Below are positions 8,658 to 17,329 of a stretch of 38,061 bases of DNA, in pieces. Source of the DNA: Paenibacillus solanacearum (lineage in GTDB: Bacteria; Bacillota; Bacilli; Paenibacillales; NBRC-103111); contig NZ_CAJVAS010000058.1 of assembly GCF_910593845.1 (NCBI RefSeq), forward strand, positions 1-38,061, given 5' to 3'. The translations under genes were made by a program, and so were the position numbers. The notes beneath the pieces were generated by a model. That model saw nothing but the letters and a program-made list of their open reading frames with translations, was not told where the DNA came from and ran no database searches. Numbering within the stretch: position 1 is the first letter of the stretch; every line of letters starts with the position of its first letter.

Positions 8658-10601
8658 ATGTCGGATCAATCGGGCAAAATCAGCAGAAGAGGGCTGCTTA
8701 TGCAAATGGGGGCGGCCGGGACCGCGCTGGCTGCCGGGGTCATACTCGGGCAAGGGGCGATGGGGGCCGAGAGGGGGCAATCCACCGTTACCCGCCATAC
8801 GTACGGCGAGCCCGGCTTCTGTGAGGGCGGCGGCTTGCGCGCCGGCGGATTCGTGAATGTCATGGACTACATTCCGCCGGAGGAGCATGCCGGCATTAGC
8901 GCAGGAACGTCGTCCTATGACTGCACAACCGCGATCAATACCGCGCTCGGCAAGAAATGCGCCATCCTGTTTCCATGCGGCGTGTTCGAGATTTCGTCTT
9001 CCCTCATCTTGGATACCGGCAATTATGTGCATGGCTCAGGCAAGGGCAATACGGTCATCCGGCTGAAAGCCGGCTCCAATTGCGATGTATTCCGGACGAG
9101 AGATTTCGACACGCTGAAAGGCAATACGAACGGGGCGGCGCTCGCCCCGAGATATTTCGGAATCGAGCATTTGACGATTGAAGGCAATTATATAGCGAAG
9201 GGCTGGAGAGAGGACAATAACAGCTGCAACAATACGCAAGGCTCCGCCATCGCCATATACGGGTGGGGATACCGGATCAATGCGGAAGTGTACAATATTG
9301 CCGCTCATGCCCTATACAGCGAATGCATGGGCGACCCCGGCCAGCAGTTCGAGCGGTATTCGACGGTTGAACTGCACGGGAGAATATCGGGGGAGGAGGC
9401 CGTCGTGTTTCGCGGCCCTGGCGACATTGTATTGGACAAAATCGTCTTCGGCGTAGTCGGGGTCAAACCTAGACCGGACTATTACGCGATCGCGGGCAGA
9501 ACGTCATCGCTGTTCGCCGGCGATACGTTGGACGGGATTGTGCTCGATGAGACGAGTCCTTACGACGGCCATTGCGAGCTGGGCTTCGTGCATATTTACG
9601 GCGTCTATTACGGCTATGGCATCCGGACCCGGGGCGTGTGCAGAATCAAGGCGGAGCATCTCGTCAGTGAAAATAACCGCGGAGGCGCCCGCTTCCAGGA
9701 CGGGGCTTGGGGCGTCGTCTCGATATTGGAGGTTCACGCGAACGGGAGAATTCCTCCGGAGTACAAAGCTTCGATCGCCGGGTCTCCTCCGCTGCCCCCG
9801 CTCGAAGGCTGCTTGTGCGAATCGTCGTGGGGGATGCAGATTTCTGGACTGCACGTGCAGCGCAACGGGCCGAGTCAGGACGGCTGGCCTACACTGAAAG
9901 TAAGCGGCGCCTACAACACGATCCATTTGACGAGCCGGGGCTATGCGAATGCGGCAACGGGAACTTATTATGCCGGCAGTGCCGCCGTGATCGAAGGCGT
10001 CAATCAGACGGTCAGCGTCAACGCGCACCGCATTAACGGAGATGCGGTCGTCATCCGGGCGGTTACGTCCTCGATCGAACTGAACGTGCGTGATGTGACG
10101 AACGGATCGGGGCTTGTCCGGGACGCCGGCAGCGGCAACGTCAACAGGGGCAACTGCATCACCGGAACGGTGAATGAGGCGGCCACCGGTTTTACCTCGA
10201 TCGGAACCCCGACTTGCGAGAGCATCCGGCTTGTGTTGAACAATTCGTCTGCCAAGCCGTTGTTTGCCGGCAGCAGGCCGGATCTGCAAAACCGGGCGCA
10301 GCACTGGGACATTAGCGCCGCTTGGAGCAATGTACCTTACGGAACGCGTTCCCGGGTCTATTTCACGTTCGATATGACCGTTGTGACGGAGCAGACGATT
10401 ACGGTACCGCACCGTCTCATTTACCAGCCCGATTTTCGCGAAGTGTCATGGAGCATCGAGGACAGGGCTGCGACATGGGACGGCCAAATCGAGTATATTC
10501 GGTTTCAAGCCGCGGATGCGACAAATCTCGTATTTAAGTTGAAGCTTTCCCAGGCCGGCAGCACCGGTGCCGATGTGCGCATAGGCGTGCAGGTCGGGTA
10601 G
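8658..10601 (+). CDS. Tat-exported right-handed beta-helix protein (pectate-lyase-3 superfamily)
   Basis: About 647 aa. The N-terminus carries a twin-arginine signal (ISRRGLL followed by an Ala/Gly-rich hydrophobic stretch, about residues 8-40). The region after it (VNVMDYIPPEEHAG, then AINTALGKKCAILFPCGVFE and VHGSGKGNTVIRL) is the usual opening of pectate-lyase-3/GH28-type beta helices. The middle consists of short irregular beta-helix turns, and the last 100 or so residues look like a separate beta-sandwich. Likely role: secreted cleavage or binding of acidic polysaccharide; catalytic residues cannot be assigned by eye. ATG 8646 directly touches AGGAAGG, so ATG 8658, 12 bases from it, is the better start. 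It is the last gene of the run that begins at 4078. Confidence 0.8.
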   Translation: MSDQSGKISRRGLLMQMGAAGTALAAGVILGQGAMGAERGQSTVTRHTYGEPGFCEGGGLRAGGFVNVMDYIPPEEHAGISAGTSSYDCTTAINTALGKKCAILFPCGVFEISSSLILDTGNYVHGSGKGNTVIRLKAGSNCDVFRTRDFDTLKGNTNGAALAPRYFGIEHLTIEGNYIAKGWREDNNSCNNTQGSAIAIYGWGYRINAEVYNIAAHALYSECMGDPGQQFERYSTVELHGRISGEEAVVFRGPGDIVLDKIVFGVVGVKPRPDYYAIAGRTSSLFAGDTLDGIVLDETSPYDGHCELGFVHIYGVYYGYGIRTRGVCRIKAEHLVSENNRGGARFQDGAWGVVSILEVHANGRIPPEYKASIAGSPPLPPLEGCLCESSWGMQISGLHVQRNGPSQDGWPTLKVSGAYNTIHLTSRGYANAATGTYYAGSAAVIEGVNQTVSVNAHRINGDAVVIRAVTSSIELNVRDVTNGSGLVRDAGSGNVNRGNCITGTVNEAATGFTSIGTPTCESIRLVLNNSSAKPLFAGSRPDLQNRAQHWDISAAWSNVPYGTRSRVYFTFDMTVVTEQTITVPHRLIYQPDFREVSWSIEDRAATWDGQIEYIRFQAADATNLVFKLKLSQAGSTGADVRIGVQVG

Positions 10602-10623
10602 CGGAGGCAGGTATAACGGAAAC

Positions 10624-10644
10624 GCCCCTATGGGGCCATCCTTT
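10624..10644 (+). terminator. Weak hairpin after the beta-helix gene
   Basis: GCCCC (10624-10628) and GGGGC (10632-10636) form a 5-bp stem with a TAT loop, followed by CATCCTTT. The T-run is poor, so it may be only a weak terminator for the carbohydrate operon. Confidence 0.3.
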
Positions 10645-10668
10645 ACCTATTTCAGGATTTGAGTTAAT

Positions 10669-10674
10669 TATAAT
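10669..10674 (+). promoter_or_regulatory. Candidate -10 element upstream of the leader peptide
   Basis: TATAAT is a perfect -10 hexamer in a locally AT-rich stretch, 80 bases upstream of the leader peptide start. No good -35 is found at 16-18 bases, so the promoter assignment is tentative. Confidence 0.35.
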
Positions 10675-10753
10675 GAATCTTTCCCTATATTGCGGATGAT
10701 CTTCATGTTATGATCATGTTGCTGGAAAAATAAATCGTAACGAGGTGAGGACA

Positions 10754-10798
10754 ATGAAAACAAAACAATATACGTCTTATCCTCATGCTGCTTTTTAG
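10754..10798 (+). CDS. 14-residue leader peptide of a putative attenuator
   Basis: A short ORF, MKTKQYTSYPHAAF, starts at ATG 10754 behind the strong ribosome binding site GAGGTGAGG and ends with TAG at 10796-10798. An intrinsic terminator starts 24 bases after the stop. Codons 8-11 contain the sequence that can pair with the 5' arm of that terminator. Short translated leaders of this kind precede inducible antibiotic-resistance genes (erm, cat, many ABC-F genes), where a stalled ribosome changes RNA folding. Here it precedes a PF09818 ATPase gene. The peptide probably has no function beyond its own translation. I know of no described leader with this sequence, but could not search. Confidence 0.65.
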   Translation: MKTKQYTSYPHAAF

Positions 10799-10836
10799 TT
10801 ATTCTTTGACGAATATATCAGGCTCTGAGGGTAGGA
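10775..10836 (+). promoter_or_regulatory. Putative antiterminator pairing (ribosome-mediated attenuation)
   Basis: TCTTATCCTCA (10775-10785, inside the leader ORF) can pair with TGAGGGTAGGA (10826-10836) over 11 bp, with two G-U pairs. The second segment is most of the 5' arm and loop of the terminator at 10822-10850, so the two structures exclude each other. A ribosome stalled on the first leader codons would leave 10775-10785 free to form the antiterminator; a ribosome completing the leader would cover it and allow termination. This is a base-pairing inference, not a measured structure. Confidence 0.55.
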
Positions 10837-10860
10837 TTTACTCTCAGGGCTTTTATATTT
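10822..10860 (+). terminator. Intrinsic terminator 1 (attenuator)
   Basis: GCTCTGAGGGT (10822-10832) pairs with ACTCTCAGGGC (10840-10850) over 11 bp including two G-U pairs, with loop AGGATTT, followed by TTTTATATTT. It lies between the leader peptide and the ATPase gene. Confidence 0.8.
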
Positions 10861-10896
10861 AGGCAGCAGGAGCATTGAAGCTTCCTTGCCGGTCTA

Positions 10897-10930
10897 TGAC
10901 AGCCACTTACAGAGTGGCTGTTATTTTTTT
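10897..10930 (+). terminator. Intrinsic terminator 2, in tandem
   Basis: ACAGCCACT (10899-10907) and AGTGGCTGT (10913-10921) form a perfect 9-bp stem, extendable by a G-U and a T-A pair, with loop TACAG; TTTTTTT follows at 10924-10930. It is a very strong terminator signal. A third, imperfect hairpin (about 10863-10890) lies between it and terminator 1. I see no clear antiterminator for this second one, so how transcription passes it is open; a promoter between 10931 and 11010 would be an alternative. Confidence 0.85.
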
Positions 10931-11076
10931 AGGACAAAAGGCGGGTCAAGGCAGCAGTTTCAACTTCGGCGTCGTTACCCTGTATTCACCGCTTTCCCAA
11001 TATGAAAGGATGATGCTTTATTAAAAGACTCGCTCAATATTTTCGCTCGTTACAATCCGGACAGTCATCGTACAGT

Positions 11077-12741
11077 ATGATTTATGAAGGTTCCTACTAT
11101 GACGAAGGGGGGACGATATCCGACCCCACCTATTGGGATAATGATGTTGCCTATTGCATTGAACGGACACATAAACTGACACTGGATAAACCGTGTATCA
11201 CCATTAAAATCCCTTTTGACCGTCTCAGCTTAGATGAAACTAGGGATCAAGTGGTTCTCTCCGATTTTGCATTAAGAGAATGGGCTCATCATATTAAGGC
11301 ATTAAATGAACTGATTTATAATCGGTCACGTTCTGATAAAGAAAATGGTGCTTTTTATTGTTTTCATCCAACGAATGCAGTGTTGCAGCGGAATGTATCC
11401 TTTGTCGAAGTCATCTCGGAAAAATGGTATTTATGCTTAATGATTACAGTTCAGCTTCCATTCAAAAATAATGATAAAGCGATGCGCATGCTCTGCAAGA
11501 TGCTTCCAAGAGAAGTGGAGGCGTTCATCGCCAACTTTGATCTCACCCAATTAAATGCTGCCTTTGCATTGGCAAAAAAACAAAATAGGATTCGCGAATG
11601 GCTGAAATCCAGTGATTATTGTGCGTTTATTGCGAATGGCAGCATTTTGCCAAGAAATAAAGACAACAGCGGGCCACTGGAAGGTGCCTTGCCTTTTGTA
11701 TCCCCGGAAGATGTTGAAGTTGAAATTTGCGGTTTACGAGGAATGGGAATCAAACAGGGTGTGACGGTCATTACCGGCGGTGGTTATTCGGGTAAAAGCA
11801 CACTGCTGGATGCGCTAAATTCAGGGATTTACAATCACGTCCTAGGCGACGGACGAGAATTTGTGATTACAGACCCAAGTGCAATGGAAATATCTGCGGA
11901 GGAAGGCCGTTCCATAAATAATATCAATATTACGCCTTTCATCAAATGGATACCCCAGGGTTCGGCTGATCGGTTTTCGACGGACTACGCCTCAGGTTCC
12001 ACATCTCAGGCCGCAAATATTATGGAGGCCATCAACTTCGGGTGTAAGCTTCTTCTTATTGATGAAGACCGAAGTGCGACGAATTTTATGATTCAAGACA
12101 TTAAGATGCGTTCATTAATCAAGCATGATCCCATTACCCCTTTTACGGAACGGGTCAGGGAGCTTTATGAGGCTGCTCACGTATCTTCCATTCTTGTGAT
12201 TGGAGGTAGCGGTGAATTTTTATCCGTTGCCGATCAAATCATCTTGATGGACAATTTTATGCCCAAAAACGTAACTGAGGAAGCAAAAAAATTATGTGAA
12301 CACGACCAACCACGCGAACGGGTCCCCCTTACCAAATGGGAGATCGAAAGAAAAATAACCGCCGATCACTTTTCGAGCTACCCACAGGGCAGTGGTACAG
12401 AAAAGCTGATGGTTTCAACCATGGGATATGTAATGATAGGTGAAGAACAAATTGATATCAGAGGGCTTTACAATATCACATCACACGCCCAGCTTGCAGC
12501 TATTGCCTTTTTAATTCGAAAACTCGCTATAAGTAATCAGGATCGCCTCATCTTTCTTCAGGAAAAGATCCAAAAGGCTCTCGAAGATATGGAGAGAGAA
12601 GGGGTAGATATTGTATTTTCTTCCTTTTTCCCTGGCTTCGAAAGATGGCTTGAATTACCAAGAATTAATGAAGTATTCTGTGTCATAAACCGAATGAAAC
12701 ATTTGAATTTTATTCAGCAGGATCCCTCTGAACAAGCATAA
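11077..12741 (+). CDS. ABC-class ATPase of the PF09818 family
   Basis: At least 554 aa. Recognised by the family blocks: FIANGSILPR, Walker A GGGYSGKST (residues 234-242), GDGREFVITDP, an ABC signature-like SGSTSQAANIMEA, and Walker B with LLLIDEDRSATNF (Asp329, Glu330). The family is a soluble predicted ATPase related to ABC proteins with no transmembrane part; its biological role is not established. ATG 11077 has no ribosome binding site, and in-frame codons upstream (11020-11076) look like the missing family N-terminus: LAQYFRSLQSGQSSYSMIYE aligns in style with relatives. The true start may therefore be ATT 11020, nine bases behind AAAGGA. The gene is clearly AT-richer than the SNF2 and SWIM genes beside it, suggesting transfer. 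A leader peptide and terminators upstream point to attenuation control, as for drug-inducible genes. Confidence 0.9.
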   Translation: MIYEGSYYDEGGTISDPTYWDNDVAYCIERTHKLTLDKPCITIKIPFDRLSLDETRDQVVLSDFALREWAHHIKALNELIYNRSRSDKENGAFYCFHPTNAVLQRNVSFVEVISEKWYLCLMITVQLPFKNNDKAMRMLCKMLPREVEAFIANFDLTQLNAAFALAKKQNRIREWLKSSDYCAFIANGSILPRNKDNSGPLEGALPFVSPEDVEVEICGLRGMGIKQGVTVITGGGYSGKSTLLDALNSGIYNHVLGDGREFVITDPSAMEISAEEGRSINNINITPFIKWIPQGSADRFSTDYASGSTSQAANIMEAINFGCKLLLIDEDRSATNFMIQDIKMRSLIKHDPITPFTERVRELYEAAHVSSILVIGGSGEFLSVADQIILMDNFMPKNVTEEAKKLCEHDQPRERVPLTKWEIERKITADHFSSYPQGSGTEKLMVSTMGYVMIGEEQIDIRGLYNITSHAQLAAIAFLIRKLAISNQDRLIFLQEKIQKALEDMEREGVDIVFSSFFPGFERWLELPRINEVFCVINRMKHLNFIQQDPSEQA

Positions 12742-12747
12742 TCGGCG

Positions 12748-12774
12748 GCCCGATCGGCATGGAGCCGACCGGGC
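12748..12774. terminator. Shared hairpin between convergent genes
   Basis: GCCCGATCGGC (12748-12758) pairs with GCCGACCGGGC (12764-12774) over 11 bp with one A-C mismatch and loop ATGGA. It lies between the stops of the ATPase (plus) and SNF2 (minus) genes. There is no T-run on either strand, so it may work as a weak two-way terminator or as an mRNA-end stabiliser. Confidence 0.4.
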
Positions 12775-12784
12775 GCTAGTACAA

Positions 12785-15721
12785 CTACTGGCGAAGTGCA
12801 AACAGGTCGTGCAACTCCTCGTTCGTAAATTCGGTAATCCAGCTTTCGGAGGTGGAGATGACATTTTCGCTTAAGCTCATTTTGCTCTCAAGCATGTCGT
12901 CGATCTTCTCCTCCAGCGTACCGAAGGATATGAATTTATGCACCTGCACATTCCGCTTCTGACCCATGCGGTAGGCGCGATCGGTTGCCTGGTTCTCAAC
13001 GGCGGGATTCCACCAGCGGTCGAAATGAAACACATGGTTCGCCGCCGTCAGATTCAGGCCGACCCCTCCCGCCTTCAGCGACAAAATGAAGATTCCCGGC
13101 CCTGTACCGTCTTCCGCTTGAAAGGTATCGTTCATATGATCGCGATCCGCTTTGGGGGTACTGCCGTTCAGGTACAGCACCGGTTCCCCGCGCTCGGCCT
13201 GCAGAATGTCGCTAAGCATTCGGCCCATGCCTATATATTGGGTGAAGATCAAGCAGGAATCCCCCTCATCGCGGAGCTCGCCGACCATGGCGATAAGCCG
13301 CTCCAGCTTGGCTGAACGTGAGATGAACGCCTCCCGCGCCACAGCCGATTGCAGCATTTCCGCGGCAAGTCCGTCTTCCTTCGTCAGCAGCACAGGGTGG
13401 TTGCATAGCTGCTTGAGCCGGGTCAGCGCGCTTAGGATGGCTCCTTTGCGCTCCATGCCTTCCAGTTGTTTCACCCGCTCCATCAAGTCCTTGACCGTCT
13501 GCTCGTACAGCGCGCCCTGCTCAGGGGTCAGGTTAATATACACCTTCGTCTCCTGTTTGTCAGGCAGATCCAGCTGAATCGCGGGATCTTTCTTTTTGCG
13601 GCGCAGCATGAAGGGCTTGACGAGTTTGCGGAGCTGGGCCGTTTTCTCCTCGTCCTGATGCTTCTCGATCGGCCCCGAGAACCGGTGCTGAAACCCGCGT
13701 TGGCTCCCGAGATAGCCGGGATTCAGGAAATCGTATATCGACCACAGCTCGGACAGCCGGTTTTCGATCGGCGTTCCCGTTAGGGCAACCCGGTGCTTCG
13801 CTTGGATAGAGCGTATCGCGATGGATTGCTTGTTTTGCGCGTTCTTAATGTTTTGAGCTTCATCCAGACAAAGGGAGCTCCAGACGGTTTCCTGCAGCGT
13901 CTCCTGATCGGATAAGGCGATGGTATAGGACGTAAGCACAACGTCGGTATGCTTCAGGGCATCCTTGAGCGTGTCGCCGCTTAGACGGCCTTTCCCGTAA
14001 TGGAGCATGACCTCCAGCTCAGGGGCGAACCGGGCAAGCTCCTTCTGCCAGTTGCCGAGTACGGAGGTTGGACAGATCAGCAGGGCGGGAGCGCTCGAGA
14101 CCGGCTTATGGTGCAGCAAGTACGTGATAAACTGAACGGTTTTGCCAAGTCCCATGTCGTCGGCCAGGCAGGCGCCGAGCCCGAATTTTCTCAGGAAGCT
14201 GAGCCATGTGAAGCCTTCGCGCTGGTAGCTGCGCAGCTCGGCGCGAAGCCCCGGAGGTACGGGGAGCTCCTCCAGCTCCGATGGCTTACCGAGCTGACGC
14301 ATGAGCGCCAAGAGATGCGCGTTTAGCTCGACCTCCAGCTGTACTCTCGCTTCATCTTCTTCCGGTGGTTCTCCATTCTTAGAGCCGCCGCTGCTCCTGG
14401 AGGAAGTGGAAGAGGCGGCGTCCGCATCCTGCTCGCTGAGCAGATGCAGTTGAAGGACATCCTGCAGGGACAGCCCTTCCTCCGGGTTCATACTGCTCAT
14501 GAGTCGTTGAATTTGCTCCAGCAGCGCCGGGTCCAGATACACCCATTCCCCGCGGAAGCGGATCAGCCGTTCCTTGCGGCTGAGCAGCTCTGCGAACTGC
14601 TGCTCATTCAGGTCCATGTTCCCTATAGCGATCCGCCAGTCAAAATCGACGAGGGCGTTCAGACCGAAGAGCGACTCCTGGGTTTTACCTCCCGCATTCT
14701 CCGAAACGTGCGCGCGCAGCCGCGGCTTTCGCTTCGACGCCGCCTCCCACCAGCCGGGCAGCATGACGTTCCAGCCTTCGCTTAGCAGCTGACGGCTGTC
14801 TACGCTCAGAAATCGCCAAGCGTCCTCATCGCCGATCGGCCGGGAGAACAGCTCATCGCCGCTCGATGCATAGGGCAATGCCTCACGAAGTCTCGCCGTC
14901 CAGCCTTGGGTGCGCTCCCCAATGTAGGGGCTCCAATCGCTGGCCCACACGCCGTAAGCTTGTCCGTCTGTCATCAGACGGATCGGGACAAGCGCCGAAT
15001 TATCGCTCTTGTCCTGAAGCACCAAGCGAAGGCGCCAGTCGTCCTGTTCCTCGTCCGGCTCCAGCAGCTGCAGGGCGGGACGGAAGGGTGCCGTGTCCGG
15101 CTTCCAGCCAAGCCGGGCAAGCCACTCTTCCTCCGTCAGCGGAGCGGAAGCAGGCGCACGATCGAACAGCGCCGGATATTCCCTGCGAAGCTCAGCCACG
15201 GAGAGGTCATTGGCATAGTGCAGCGCCGATACGGCAGCGGAGTAGGCGGCGCGCAAGCCGGACAGCTCCTCGCCGGATGCGTCCATGCTTTCCAGCGCAT
15301 CCCAATCCAAGTCCTGGAGCTCGTCGGCTTCGGCATCCCAGGTCCACTCCAGCTTGCCGCTCCGGAAAGCGCGGTAGCTCGGCACGTAACGCCCCGCCTC
15401 GGCTGCTCTGTACATACAGGGTGCGGCATGAAACCATGCCTTGGCCGCCGCCTCGCCGCCCTCCCATTCCACAATGTCCATAACATTCGGCTCGGAGAAG
15501 AATGAGAGCACCATCTCTGAAGGCAGCACCGTCACCGTCAGCTCCCCGGCCTGCCGCAGTTCCAGCAAGGTGCCGTAGCAGGAGGGTTCATGCCAAGCGA
15601 ATAACAGCCTGCGGAGCCGATCGCCGGGTATCTCGAAACCATTCTCATATCCCCACAGCAAGGCATCTCCGGTGTCCGTCAGCATCACATGCAAGGTGAT
15701 ATTGTATAATTGTATGTTCAT
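12785..15721 (-). CDS. SNF2/RapA-type DEAD-box helicase-like ATPase
   Basis: 978 aa. The SNF2 core is complete: motif I DDMGLGKT (about residues 520-527), motif II DEAQ (about 619), LTGTPIENRLSELW, and the C-terminal helicase block with GGVGLNLTAANHVFHFDRWWNPAVE split over about 880-905 and a QATDRAYRMGQ motif VI. The long N-terminal half (about 450 residues) is the accessory region usual in bacterial SNF2 proteins. Such proteins are DNA-tracking translocases rather than strand-separating helicases; the cellular role in Bacillota is unclear (transcription recycling, repair or defence have been proposed for relatives). Its ATG overlaps the stop of the upstream SWIM gene as ATGA, so translation is coupled. 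It ends convergently with the PF09818 gene. Confidence 0.95.
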   Translation of the reverse strand: MNIQLYNITLHVMLTDTGDALLWGYENGFEIPGDRLRRLLFAWHEPSCYGTLLELRQAGELTVTVLPSEMVLSFFSEPNVMDIVEWEGGEAAAKAWFHAAPCMYRAAEAGRYVPSYRAFRSGKLEWTWDAEADELQDLDWDALESMDASGEELSGLRAAYSAAVSALHYANDLSVAELRREYPALFDRAPASAPLTEEEWLARLGWKPDTAPFRPALQLLEPDEEQDDWRLRLVLQDKSDNSALVPIRLMTDGQAYGVWASDWSPYIGERTQGWTARLREALPYASSGDELFSRPIGDEDAWRFLSVDSRQLLSEGWNVMLPGWWEAASKRKPRLRAHVSENAGGKTQESLFGLNALVDFDWRIAIGNMDLNEQQFAELLSRKERLIRFRGEWVYLDPALLEQIQRLMSSMNPEEGLSLQDVLQLHLLSEQDADAASSTSSRSSGGSKNGEPPEEDEARVQLEVELNAHLLALMRQLGKPSELEELPVPPGLRAELRSYQREGFTWLSFLRKFGLGACLADDMGLGKTVQFITYLLHHKPVSSAPALLICPTSVLGNWQKELARFAPELEVMLHYGKGRLSGDTLKDALKHTDVVLTSYTIALSDQETLQETVWSSLCLDEAQNIKNAQNKQSIAIRSIQAKHRVALTGTPIENRLSELWSIYDFLNPGYLGSQRGFQHRFSGPIEKHQDEEKTAQLRKLVKPFMLRRKKKDPAIQLDLPDKQETKVYINLTPEQGALYEQTVKDLMERVKQLEGMERKGAILSALTRLKQLCNHPVLLTKEDGLAAEMLQSAVAREAFISRSAKLERLIAMVGELRDEGDSCLIFTQYIGMGRMLSDILQAERGEPVLYLNGSTPKADRDHMNDTFQAEDGTGPGIFILSLKAGGVGLNLTAANHVFHFDRWWNPAVENQATDRAYRMGQKRNVQVHKFISFGTLEEKIDDMLESKMSLSENVISTSESWITEFTNEELHDLFALRQ

Positions 15722-17283
15722 TCCGTAAGCTTTCCTTTCCTGATTTCCTCCTGCAGCGCACGAAGCCGGCTGTGCCGCTCCACAAAATGGTGGAGGAACG
15801 CATCCCAGCGCGCTTCCGCCTTCATTTTTTTGTACACCTTCCGAAGTCGTTTCAGCAGCTTCACCGTCGCCTTGTAGTCATGCCGGTTTTTAAGCGACAC
15901 ATGGTGGGCGATCGCTTGGTGGTAGTATGGCAGCAGGAGCTCGGGCGCCTCCTTTTCGATCGGCTGCAGCACGCTGACCCGATGGTAGAACGGGCCATGA
16001 TCTTGATGGATTTGCATCTCGATCCATGCTTTCCACTTTCCTTGCTCATATAGTGCTTCCTCGATGAGATGGGAAGAGAGGGGCAGCATGTCCTTAAGAA
16101 TCGTGAACCATTGCTCCCCGGCTTCCGGTAAATGTGCCGCCGTCATTTTCCAATAATGCATATAGCGGTTCATCTCAGGAGTCAAGCGGCCGTTGAAGGA
16201 GGGGGCCGTCTTGAGCAACCATTCGAGCAGCCCCCGCCAGTTCCCGGCTTGGACGAACGGCTGAAAGAATACAACGAGCAGGCTCGTTGGAGCGTCCTTT
16301 AGCGCGCCGGAGGCTTCCAGCGCAGTCCAAGCCTCCTCATGCCGGGATTGACCGATCCATAAGTAAGCTTTCACGATGGAGGAACCGATGGATTGGGCAG
16401 GCTCCGCGGATTGGCTGTTGATATCGTTTAATTCATGAGCTGCCCACTGTCCCACATCCGGCAGAGGAGCAATTTCTTGCTGCCATAATGCCGCATAAAA
16501 GCGGAAGTGAAGAGGGTCTGTATCCTTTTCCTCGGCGATTTGGGCTCTCAGGTAGGCCAAGGTTTGTTTGAGGCGCTCCGGCGAAAGCGCGAAGTCGAAG
16601 CGTCCGGAGGCTTGCGAAAGCCAAGCTTGGATCTGATCGTACGCCCGGGCCAGCACGTGCGAGGCGAAGTAGGCTACGCTGCTTTGCGCGCTCAAGTCTT
16701 TCAGCTTTCGGAGCATGAACAGCTCCTGATGCAGCTCGAAAAACGCCTGGTCGATGTCGGATAACGGATTCGAAGCTTTACGGATCGCGTGAAGCTGATC
16801 TCTGAGCTGGTTCAAGTAATTGCCGGGGTCATAGGCCGGCTTGATGTGGGCGGTGTATTGATTCAGAAAGGTATGCCACGCCGATACGTCTGCGTGCGGC
16901 AGCTGCTCGAGCCAATCGAAGGATGAGGACGAGCGTGCCGCTGCCCGTTCGAGATGATGCTTGGCATTCATCATATGGGAAGCGGGGTAGCCGTAACGAT
17001 CGCCCAGCTCCATCATCACAGCGGCCAAATGCTTGCAAGGCGGCGGCGCCGGGCAAGTGCAGGAGTAGGAGCTGAGATGGTCCAGATTCAGCGTAACCGT
17101 GTAATCCTCCGAGCCCGTTATTGCTGCGTGAATCATATGGTCTGCAGTCAGGCGCACGTCTTCGACGCGCTGCTGTTTAAAATAGGCGAACCCGCGGCTC
17201 AGCGTGACCTCGGAAAATGTGCTGGCCGCCTGCTCGAGCATCTTGTGCCATAATTCGTCATTTATAATAGTAGAAGTACGCAT
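15718..17283 (-). CDS. SWIM zinc-finger protein paired with the SNF2 ATPase
   Basis: 521 aa. The SWIM zinc-binding motif CxCx5CxH is present near the N-terminus (Cys75, Cys77, Cys83, His85; CTCPAPPPCKH). The rest is largely alpha-helical, with no recognised catalytic motif. SWIM domains bind zinc and mediate DNA or protein contacts; SWIM and SNF2 genes often sit side by side in Bacillota, so the product probably works with or targets the SNF2 ATPase. The start is ATG 17283 with AAGGAGT five bases upstream. The stop overlaps the SNF2 start by four bases, making a two-gene operon. Confidence 0.92.
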   Translation of the reverse strand: MRTSTIINDELWHKMLEQAASTFSEVTLSRGFAYFKQQRVEDVRLTADHMIHAAITGSEDYTVTLNLDHLSSYSCTCPAPPPCKHLAAVMMELGDRYGYPASHMMNAKHHLERAAARSSSSFDWLEQLPHADVSAWHTFLNQYTAHIKPAYDPGNYLNQLRDQLHAIRKASNPLSDIDQAFFELHQELFMLRKLKDLSAQSSVAYFASHVLARAYDQIQAWLSQASGRFDFALSPERLKQTLAYLRAQIAEEKDTDPLHFRFYAALWQQEIAPLPDVGQWAAHELNDINSQSAEPAQSIGSSIVKAYLWIGQSRHEEAWTALEASGALKDAPTSLLVVFFQPFVQAGNWRGLLEWLLKTAPSFNGRLTPEMNRYMHYWKMTAAHLPEAGEQWFTILKDMLPLSSHLIEEALYEQGKWKAWIEMQIHQDHGPFYHRVSVLQPIEKEAPELLLPYYHQAIAHHVSLKNRHDYKATVKLLKRLRKVYKKMKAEARWDAFLHHFVERHSRLRALQEEIRKGKLTE

Positions 17284-17329
17284 TCAAGACTCCTTGGAAT
17301 AATAGAAAATGAGCAAGCCTGTCATTTTA

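Noticed and set aside
10896..11024. A 42-codon ORF starting within terminator 2 and ending at the proposed AUU start of the ATPase.
   Set aside because: It has no ribosome binding site and its beginning lies inside the terminator hairpin; coincidence is likely, although the overlap with the ATPase start is noted.
15136..15505. Overlapping ORFs on both strands within the SNF2 gene.
   Set aside because: They are shadow frames of a well-supported protein.
12785..17283. SNF2-SWIM pair as part of a phage-defence system.
   Set aside because: No nuclease, methyltransferase or other defence partner is adjacent, and the pair is a common housekeeping arrangement in Bacillota.
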